From assembly GCF_000582685.1 (NCBI RefSeq), contig NZ_KK073768.1:4955454-5019453 (forward strand): a DNA stretch of 64,000 bases, given 5' to 3'. A program made the position numbers and the translations under genes. Position 1 is the first letter of the stretch. Each line of letters opens with the position of its first letter. Below are positions 45,815 to 52,694 of the stretch, in pieces. The notes below the pieces were generated by a model. That model did not search any database, was not told the DNA's origin, and saw only the letters and a program-made list of their open reading frames with translations. The stretch is from [Scytonema hofmanni] UTEX 2349 (GTDB taxonomy: Bacteria; Cyanobacteriota; Cyanobacteriia; Cyanobacteriales; Nostocaceae).

Positions 45815-45907
45815 ACAGCAGATTGCGTTGTTATGAAATACATGTAGAGACGTAGCATTGCTACGTCTCTATAGGGTTTTGGGTTTTACGTATGTACCTC
45901 CTAAACC
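45815..45907. repeat. About 93-bp dispersed repeat, copy 2
   Basis: Nearly identical to 29241-29334, starting ACAGCAGATTGCGTTGTTAT and ending ACCTCCTAAACC. It lies in the gap between the GT-A-like gene start and the RTX-type gene end. The palindrome GTAGAGACGTAGCA-TTGCTACGTCTCTA is inside. Confidence 0.8.
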
Positions 45908-45972
45908 TTTTCAAAATGTTGGGGATATGTTAGCCTATCGAAATTAATGTGGTCATCCACTAGTTGACAAAG

Positions 45973-47415
45973 TTAGAAGATAAAGTCGCTAGCATCAAGA
46001 TTGGTAGAAGTGAAGTTTGCCAGGGTAATGGTATTTGTACCGAAAATCGAACCAGAAATCAGGGTGTTTGCAGCATTTTGAGTAACGGTCAAAGCTCCAA
46101 AACTGGTTGCGAATGCCTTGAGGTCAATTTTGTCTGCATCATTAGCGAAATTGTTAATGCGATCGCTACCAAAGCCCGATGCAAAAATAAAGGTGTCATT
46201 ACCAGCATCACCATTCATGATATCGTTACCAGCACCACCAATCAGGATATCGTTACCACCTCCCCCATTCAGGGTGTCAGCACCACCACCACCAATTAGG
46301 GTGTCAGCACCACCACCACCAATCAGGGTGTCAGCACCACCACCACCATCGAGATAATCATTTCCAGCATCACCATTGATATCATCATTGCCAGCATTAC
46401 CAAAGATGTTATCCTTGCTACCTGTACCGTTGAGGATGTTATTTTCAGCATTTCCAACGATTAAACCGATCGCATCAACGGCGATCGCACCTGTGAGATT
46501 AGCTCCAAAAAAGGTAGCATTTGTAAAGTCACCTTTTGACAAGTCAGCGTTAGTCAAATTAGCATTGGTGAAATTTGCCTCAACCGCAAGTCCATTAATC
46601 AAGACACCTTGGGCATTGGCTTGGCTGAAATTTGCTCCACTCAAATTGGTATTCTCAAACTTGGCATTAGTCAGGTTAGTAACTGTGCTACCAGAGGGGC
46701 TAAAATCAGCACCAGTTAGAACAGCATCATCTACAAGGAAACCACTTAAATTAGCCCCACGAAACTTGACATTAGCCGTTTGACCTGGTTCGAGTGGAGC
46801 ATCACTCAAAGAGACACCACTAAAATTAGCTAGGTCAAAAATCGCGTTTTGCAGGGTTATATCTGTGAAATTTGTTTCCCGGAAGTCTGCACCTGTTGCA
46901 TTGACGTTGACGAAGAGAGTTGCTTCTAGAGCTGCTCCTTGGAAGTTCGCATTTGTAAAATTAGCACCTGTAAAGTCAGCTGCTTTAAAATTCGCTAAAG
47001 ACAGGTCAGCGCGAGTAAAGTTAGCACCAGTAAGATTGGGACGCTCAGATTGTTCACCACTCAGATTAGCTTCCCGCAAAATAGCATCCGTTAGGTTGGC
47101 ATTTGACAGGTTAATATCTGATGTGTTGATTTTAAATAGATTTGCCCCTCTTAAATTTGCACCTCTGAGATTGACATTCTGCAATGTTGCTAGAGAAAAA
47201 TTAGCTGGTGTGGCAAAGGTGGCATTAGGAGCAAAGATCGCATTTGATGCATTAACATTGATTAGAACTGCTTCTGAGAAGTTAGTGCTTCTGAGTTGCG
47301 TACCAACTAATTGGACATTTGTAAGGCTGGCTTTGAAAAAAGTTGAGCCATTCAGGTTTTGACCGTTAAAATTATTTCCAACCAGGTTTTGATTGCTAAA
47401 GTCTTGAGATGACAT
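45973..47415 (-). CDS. Pentapeptide-repeat protein with C-terminal RTX repeats
   Basis: A 480-residue protein. Residues about 5-320 are tandem A(N/D)LXX pentapeptides (FSNQNLVGNNFNGQNLNGST, LRGANLRGANLFKI), which fold into a right-handed beta helix. Residues about 325-425 are RTX nonapeptides of the GGxGxDxLx type (GNAGNDDINGDAGNDYLDGG, repeated GGGGADTL), which bind calcium outside the cell. The C-terminal 50 residues (TFIFASGFGSDRINNFANDADKIDL) are the usual RTX end and probable type I secretion signal. It therefore looks like a substrate of the exporter encoded 5 kb away. There is no N-terminal signal peptide. The natural start is ATG 47415. Confidence 0.92.
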   Translation of the reverse strand: MSSQDFSNQNLVGNNFNGQNLNGSTFFKASLTNVQLVGTQLRSTNFSEAVLINVNASNAIFAPNATFATPANFSLATLQNVNLRGANLRGANLFKINTSDINLSNANLTDAILREANLSGEQSERPNLTGANFTRADLSLANFKAADFTGANFTNANFQGAALEATLFVNVNATGADFRETNFTDITLQNAIFDLANFSGVSLSDAPLEPGQTANVKFRGANLSGFLVDDAVLTGADFSPSGSTVTNLTNAKFENTNLSGANFSQANAQGVLINGLAVEANFTNANLTNADLSKGDFTNATFFGANLTGAIAVDAIGLIVGNAENNILNGTGSKDNIFGNAGNDDINGDAGNDYLDGGGGADTLIGGGGADTLIGGGGADTLNGGGGNDILIGGAGNDIMNGDAGNDTFIFASGFGSDRINNFANDADKIDLKAFATSFGALTVTQNAANTLISGSIFGTNTITLANFTSTNLDASDFIF

Positions 47416-47519
47416 AGTATAGAGTTCCTTAGATTGATTGAATAAGTGGGAAACTTTTGGCGTGGGATATTGGTTGAAATCGTAGAGATGTTTGTGGTTG
47501 CGCTAGGCATAGCGTTCTT

Positions 47520-47710
47520 AGAGGATGTTTGAAAAGTCCTCTTGTCAGTATCAAAACCTTCTAGATCCCCCTAAATCCCCCTTGAAAAGGGGGACTTTGA
47601 TTCCGGTTCCCCCCTTTTTAAGGCAGGGCTGTTTCATTCGACAAGGTATGTATTTTGTTCGGTTCAATAAGTGCCTAAAATCACAGCTAACAACTTTTCA
47701 AACAACCTCT
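47520..47710. mobile_element. 191-bp MITE-like element
   Basis: Ends AGAGGATGTTTGAAAAGT (47520-47537) and ACTTTTCAAACAACCTCT (47693-47710) are inverted with one mismatch. Inside is a CCCCCTAAATCCCCCTTGAA hairpin (CCCCCTTGAAAAGGGGG) common in cyanobacteria. It belongs to a known type of small IS5-like derived element; assignment from memory. Confidence 0.65.
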
Positions 47711-47770
47711 TATTTCAACACTTTTGTAGGGCTTTATCCCAACTAGAAAATAGGGCTACACGGCGTAAGT

Positions 47771-47848
47771 CCTAGTATCGATTTTAAATCGTTGAAAAGC
47801 CGGAATTATAAGCTTTTTAACTCTTGACTTTTGCCCATCGATACTAGG
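47771..47848. repeat. Inverted repeat CCTAGTATCGAT
   Basis: Perfect 12-bp arms (47771-47782 and 47837-47848), 54 nt apart. A TAAGTCCT word precedes the left arm. It may be a small MITE or a terminator for the following reverse gene, whose stop is at 47873. Confidence 0.55.
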
Positions 47849-47872
47849 GATAAGTTTGCCTTGTTGCACTAG

Positions 47873-49945
47873 CTAGGCTGATTGTTTGATTTCTAATGGC
47901 TGTTGTTTAGCTGTTACAGGTTCAAGTTGTTCTTGTAACCAAGTTGTAAATAGTTCATTGAGCAATTTCTCTTTCATTGCTTCGTCTAATTTGGCTGGTA
48001 AAAGTTTTTCTAAGCGGACAATTATCCACCATTCACCGATACGGGTTGGGGGTGATAACTGACCGAGTTGACTGATGGTAAGAATTTGAGCTAATTTTGG
48101 ATGGGGTGATGAAAACGGAACTGGACCAATTAAACCACCAGTAGAAACTTCTGTACCTTGAGAATATTGTCTTGCTAGTTCTGCAAAAGGTTGTTCGTCT
48201 TCTAAAAGACGAAAATAAATTTCTCGTGCCAAATCTGCATCTTTAAGACGAATCAGGGAGTAGATAACTTGGTCAAGTTGTTGTTTGCGTTGACGGAAGT
48301 ATGATTCTAAACAACTACCCCAAGTCGCTTTTTGGAACTTCTCAACTCTAAATTTGCGAGTTGTTAATTCGATAAATTGTGCTTCCGTTAATCCTTGTTC
48401 TTGCAACCAACTTTGACGTTTTATTTCGGATGTTAATTGATGTTGTTGGCAAAATTCCTCGTGACATTTGGCTTCCTCTTCAGGAGTACAGGTAAAGGAT
48501 GCGATCGCCTCCTCTATTACTAGTTCTTGTTTGAGTTTAGGTAGCATTTGATATTGAATCAACAAGGGGACTATTTCTTGGGCAGTCACCTTGCGATTAT
48601 TTACCTGCAATACTTCAGTCGATGGACTTTTTATTATTTCTATGTGCTGGTACTTACTGCCTAAACTGTTTTCTGTAATTGAGGATACTTTAGACTCGAT
48701 TTGAACTGCACTACTTGGGAAGACTAATGTAGTATTCTCTTGCTGCTGTTGTAACCATTGGAGGTGTTTGGGTAATAAAACTGATAAATTATAGGATTTT
48801 TCCACAGTTTCTCTGGCTTTTGCGCGAATTTGTGCCATTTTATCGGGGTGATTTAGTGCTTCCTCGATGCGATCGCATATTTCCTGCGGTGAGAAAAAGT
48901 CTGCTAACAAGCCATTTACCCCATCTTGAATGACTTCCATGACAGGAGGGGTTCTCGAACCCACTACCAAACAACCTGTACAAAGGGATTCGAGTAAAGA
49001 CCAAGATAAAACAAAGGGACGAGTTAAATAAACATGAACTGAGGAAGCTTGGAGAACTTGCAGATATTCTTCGTAAGGTAGCCAACCTGTAAAATGGATT
49101 CGACTTTGGTCGATGGGGAATTTATCCAGCATCACATCTTTATAGGTTTTACCATCAGCTAGTTTTTTGCCGTAAGCTACCCGGTTTTCTCCCACAACCA
49201 CCACATGACAATTTGGTCGTCGCTGCTGGAGTAAAGACACTGCTTCTATAAACTGCGGAAAGCCCCGATAAGGCTCCATTCCTCTAGTAGCATAAGTAAC
49301 TATTTCGTCTACATGAGAAAGGTCGATATTTTTGCTCGCTATGACTAACTTTGCTCCTGATTTGGGACGGAAAAACTCAGTATCAATGCCGTCATGCAGA
49401 ACACTAATTTTACGTTGATATTCAGAAGGGAACTGCTGACGCTGCCAATAAGTTGGAGAAAGACCGCGATCGCAACTATATAAGTCTTGCAAAATTGGGG
49501 CATTTTTGATGCGAATCCGAGCTTCATCGTCATAACTCAGGGGATCATTGGGGTCAAAATCAGCATCGGAACCATGAGCGTGATAAAACCACTCGAAATA
49601 ACATAAAAATTTAGCTTCGGGGAAAATATCTTTAATAAATAACGTTGGTCCCCAACCCGAATGACCATAAACTACATCAGGTACAAATCCCTTAGCCTTT
49701 AGCTGTTCTGCCATCCGAAAAACAGCCTGACCCTGAAGAACAGCATTTTCCAAAGGTCTAACATAGTGATGGGTTTCCGGTCGAGCTTCCCGTTTCGGCT
49801 TATAAAAAACCTTGTTAACACCAGGTAAACTTCCTTCATGACGAGTACTACCAAAAAAAACCTGGTTACTACTGTCTTTGGCTAAAGCTGCGGCTACATG
49901 ACGAAATTGAGCCGGAAAATTAGGATGTAAAAATAATATTTGCAT
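47873..49945 (-). CDS. Glycosyltransferase family 4 fused to a parvulin-type prolyl isomerase
   Basis: A 690-residue fusion. Residues 1-415 are a GT-B glycosyltransferase: MQILFLHPNFPAQFRHVAAA at the start, then VYGHSGWGP, the donor region TYATRGMEPYRGFPQFIEAV, LSWSLLESLCTGCLVVGSRTPPVMEVI and GVNGLLADFF. A Ser/Thr/Gln-rich linker leads to about 444-680, which matches SurA/PpiC-type proteins: VLQVNNRKVTAQEIVPLLIQY (SurA-N-like), EELTTRK, then the parvulin core LREIYFRLLEDEQPFAELARQYSQG, TGGLIGPVPFSSPHPKLAQIL and WWIIVRLEKLLPA. Stand-alone proteins like the second part often accompany cyanobacterial type I exporters, so the fusion suggests coupled glycosylation and folding of an exported product. 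ATG 49945 is the start; a TTG at 49975 adds 10 residues. Confidence 0.88.
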   Translation of the reverse strand: MQILFLHPNFPAQFRHVAAALAKDSSNQVFFGSTRHEGSLPGVNKVFYKPKREARPETHHYVRPLENAVLQGQAVFRMAEQLKAKGFVPDVVYGHSGWGPTLFIKDIFPEAKFLCYFEWFYHAHGSDADFDPNDPLSYDDEARIRIKNAPILQDLYSCDRGLSPTYWQRQQFPSEYQRKISVLHDGIDTEFFRPKSGAKLVIASKNIDLSHVDEIVTYATRGMEPYRGFPQFIEAVSLLQQRRPNCHVVVVGENRVAYGKKLADGKTYKDVMLDKFPIDQSRIHFTGWLPYEEYLQVLQASSVHVYLTRPFVLSWSLLESLCTGCLVVGSRTPPVMEVIQDGVNGLLADFFSPQEICDRIEEALNHPDKMAQIRAKARETVEKSYNLSVLLPKHLQWLQQQQENTTLVFPSSAVQIESKVSSITENSLGSKYQHIEIIKSPSTEVLQVNNRKVTAQEIVPLLIQYQMLPKLKQELVIEEAIASFTCTPEEEAKCHEEFCQQHQLTSEIKRQSWLQEQGLTEAQFIELTTRKFRVEKFQKATWGSCLESYFRQRKQQLDQVIYSLIRLKDADLAREIYFRLLEDEQPFAELARQYSQGTEVSTGGLIGPVPFSSPHPKLAQILTISQLGQLSPPTRIGEWWIIVRLEKLLPAKLDEAMKEKLLNELFTTWLQEQLEPVTAKQQPLEIKQSA

Positions 49946-50378
49946 GATAGATAGATGCGAGGTGGAATATTGCAAAGTTTCTTCTCGAATTCTTCCATTT
50001 AGGAAAAACTGGAGATTAAAATAACTAGTCGGACAGAATTAATTACACAAAGTCCGCAGCTAATGAAGCGGAATGACGCAATTCCCTTGCACTTTGAGAT
50101 TGCAAAGACGCTCCAGGCAAGAGAACCTATGCCGAAGGCTTTACGCTGAATGGCTGTAAATATTTCTGTCCACCTACTGAATGTGGTTCCGAAGAGTAGC
50201 AAAAGCGAATTCTGACGACGCTGCTACTCTCCGGTCTAAGGGCAATTTATCAGGCGCGTGCTAGGTTGTTACCAAGTAAAATCCTGTAGTTACCCATCTC
50301 TTAAGCTAGGAAATCTCCTTAGGCTCAGGTGTGTGCTATTTGGCTGTTTTCCAAATACACCACCTGGTTGCCCATTTC
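49946..50378. other. Gap between the GT-parvulin and RTX genes
   Basis: About 430 bases. The only structure seen is a degenerate direct repeat: GTTACCCATCTCTTAAGCTAGG near 50290 and TTGCCCATTTCTTAGATAGGC near 50368, the second just below the RTX stop codon. No gene is supported. Confidence 0.5.
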
Positions 50379-51620
50379 TTAGATAGGCTCAACAACGAAA
50401 TCTGAGACATCGAAGACTCCACGGTTCACCCCTTCTACAAAGGCTAAGTTTTCCGATAGAGCAGGACTCACGCCTTCTGTCAGAACGTAGATTCGAGTAC
50501 CACTCACTCCATTAATAGTGGCGTTCTGGAATCCTAAATCCTCAAATTCAACACCCTCAACGAAGAAGAAGTCAGTACCATTTTGGAAGTCGGTGATCCA
50601 GTCGCCAGCAGGAGGAGATATGATTGGCTCTCCTGGCTGGGGTGGCTCTGGTACAAAGTCTGTGAATAGCAATTGGAAGAAATCAGTATCAGCCCCGCCG
50701 GTTAGCGTATCGCGTGCGGTTTGGGTTTCTGAGTCTTCTCCGCCAAAGAGAAGGTCAACGCCAGCACCACCAATCACGCGGTCAACACCTGCGCCGCCAT
50801 CGATGAAGTCATCGCCAGCACCGCCATTAATCACATCATTACCAGCCAGGGTTTCATCGACACCGAGATCGCCATAGATGGTGTCATTGCCACCCAAACC
50901 ATTAAGGTTGTCAGCTCCCTCACCACCATCGATGTAGTCACCATCAACGCCACCTCTGATGGTTTCTAAGCCAGCACCGCCCAAAAGGGTGCTAGAACCT
51001 TCTCCACCATCAAGAATGTCATTGCCATTGCCTCCATCAAGGTAGTCAATACCGTCTCCACCCACGAGGGAGTCATTACCGGCATAGCCGTAAAGGCTGT
51101 CATCACCAGCGCCACCAATGAGGGTATCAGCACCGCCGGAAGCCAAACTGTCACCTTCACCATAAAGAGTGTCATTACCCTCTGCACCATCAATGTAGTC
51201 AGCACCACCCGGAATAGTACCTTCTGTGTCATCGCCATACAGCGCGTCATTAGAGAAGCTACCAATTACGGTGTCATTACCCGCACCGCCCTGTGCAGTA
51301 TCCTCAAAACCACCATAGACCCAGTCAGCACCAGCACCACCATCGATGAAGTCTTTGCCATCTAAGATGTCATCAGCGTTCGTGCCACCATAAAGGGTGT
51401 CATTGCCAGCTTCACCAAATAGTGAGTCCTCGCCTGCATCCCCAAATAGTCTGTCGGCACCACCTCCACCATACAGTTCGTCCTTATCGTTTCCACCTCG
51501 AAGGAGGTCATTTTCCCCTAAACCATATAAGGTGTCATCCCCGCCATTGCCGCGAAGCGTATCAGCATTCCCAGTCCCCGTAAGGGTATCAGATTGTTCT
51601 GTTCCGTTTCTTACCGCCAT
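50379..51620 (-). CDS. RTX (hemolysin-type calcium-binding) protein
   Basis: A 413-residue protein made mainly of RTX nonapeptides, with little else (about residues 10-325): NADTLRGNGGDDTLYGLGEN, GGNDKDELYGGGGADRLFGD, FIDGGAGADWVYGG, GGSDSLVGGDGIDYLDGGNG and so on. The last 85 residues (TDFFQLLFTDFVPEPPQPG, WITDFQNGTDFFFVEGVEF) are a beta-rich end and probable export signal. There is no N-terminal signal peptide and no enzyme domain, so it may be a structural calcium-binding surface protein. ATG 51620 is used. It is transcribed divergently from the ABC exporter, which is the most likely secretion route. Confidence 0.93.
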   Translation of the reverse strand: MAVRNGTEQSDTLTGTGNADTLRGNGGDDTLYGLGENDLLRGGNDKDELYGGGGADRLFGDAGEDSLFGEAGNDTLYGGTNADDILDGKDFIDGGAGADWVYGGFEDTAQGGAGNDTVIGSFSNDALYGDDTEGTIPGGADYIDGAEGNDTLYGEGDSLASGGADTLIGGAGDDSLYGYAGNDSLVGGDGIDYLDGGNGNDILDGGEGSSTLLGGAGLETIRGGVDGDYIDGGEGADNLNGLGGNDTIYGDLGVDETLAGNDVINGGAGDDFIDGGAGVDRVIGGAGVDLLFGGEDSETQTARDTLTGGADTDFFQLLFTDFVPEPPQPGEPIISPPAGDWITDFQNGTDFFFVEGVEFEDLGFQNATINGVSGTRIYVLTEGVSPALSENLAFVEGVNRGVFDVSDFVVEPI

Positions 51621-52375
51621 AGTTATAATTTCCTGTTTCAAAAAAGTATTTGCAATTTAGTAGATGTAGATGCACAATAGAAAACAAAGTCTCTTTTCAC
51701 TGTCACTATTCCTTTCCCCCCGGCTTCAAGTTGAGAGAGGGGTGACAAAGACTTTCAGTAAAGTCAGTAGACTAAGAACTATTTATGGCTAACGCCAAGC
51801 TCCGCTAACATGCTTGTTGTGTATCAAAGTTCATCCAGACCTATAGGGACTTCCCCCACGGTAAGGCTGACTTGAAGTTATACTACCGTCAAGCTAGCTA
51901 TCCTGAAAAAATCAAAGCTTTCGTTAGCCAGTGCAAGAGATGAATGGATGATTTAAATACCAGTTAAATCAAACCCGATAAATTAGAATCGACGAACATT
52001 TTTCATGGTTTGCAACCATAATAGTAGATACGCAACACCCTCAGAAGTTAAGACTCCCTGCGCTGTACCTACTCAAGTATCGTTTTTGATTCTTTGCAAG
52101 TCTTCCTAAAGCTTTACAGATTAGAACACAATTTCTTTTGTAAATTAATAGTTTTTATCTAAATACGCAGTAAACAAGGAGTTAAACTCCCTTTACCAGC
52201 AAGATAAAAGAACAGATAAAATTTACAAAATCAGAAGAAAATTCAGTTTTTTCTACACAATTAGCATAGTTCCCTGGATTTGGCTTGTCAATCCCAAAAA
52301 ATGAGAATTTTCTCATCAAAAAAAAACTACGTAAAAGCCTTACAGTATCAAGACATACATTAAAATCAACAGGTC

Positions 52376-52425
52376 GCGCCAGGATTCCCCGACTTCCCCG
52401 TGTGCAAGTCGGGGAATCCTGGCGC
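52376..52425. repeat. Perfect 20-bp inverted repeat upstream of the exporter
   Basis: Arms 52376-52395 (GCGCCAGGATTCCCCGACTT) and 52406-52425 pair perfectly over 20 bp, with a 10-nt loop (CCCCGTGTGC). It is GC-rich against an AT-rich background, so a stable cruciform or attenuator-type RNA hairpin. Confidence 0.8.
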
Positions 52426-52435
52426 TCCGGGACTA

Positions 52436-52540
52436 GGGACTCTTTACTGGGGAAAAGGCACTTCCGTTTTCTTTAAAACTTGGTTGGGGTCTGAATCCTA
52501 TAAGCAAGTTTTCCCAGTCCCCAGTAAAGAATCCCTTTTT
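52436..52540 (+). repeat. 18-bp inverted repeat with T-run
   Basis: Arms 52436-52453 (GGGACTCTTTACTGGGGA) and 52518-52535 are complementary with one mismatch, 64 nt apart, ending in TTTTT. Together with the previous hairpin they make a 165-bp structured block 155 nt before the exporter start. It could be a transcription attenuator or a MITE. Confidence 0.65.
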
Positions 52541-52694
52541 CAAGTAAGAAATCAGCCTTTAGATAGATACGCCAGATTGGAGTTTAGGTGATTTAATTCA
52601 GTAATACCAGATACAAACCCGATAAATTCTTTCTTAGAGCATACAGACCCCAAACTCAAAGCTAAATTTAAAAAATTCCAGTTGGAAAATTGGT

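Larger units (their letters stand above)
47416..47872. other. Gap with two MITE-like elements
   Basis: About 455 bases. It holds the elements at 47520-47710 and 47771-47848. No gene is supported. Confidence 0.5.
51621..52694. other. 1.07 kb divergent regulatory gap of the secretion locus
   Basis: No gene is supported. The left half is unstructured AT-rich DNA; the right half has two long hairpins (52376-52425 and 52436-52540). This gap must hold the promoters of the RTX gene and of the exporter operon. The exporter ATG (52695) has no clear ribosome site: GGAAAATTGGT precedes it. Confidence 0.5.

Noticed and set aside
46118..47362. Forward frames opposite the pentapeptide/RTX gene
   Set aside because: Low-complexity Ala/Pro/Lys products mirroring the repeat codons of the real reverse gene.
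50518..51660. Frames opposite the RTX gene
   Set aside because: Ser/Pro-rich mirror of GGxGxD codons; not genes.
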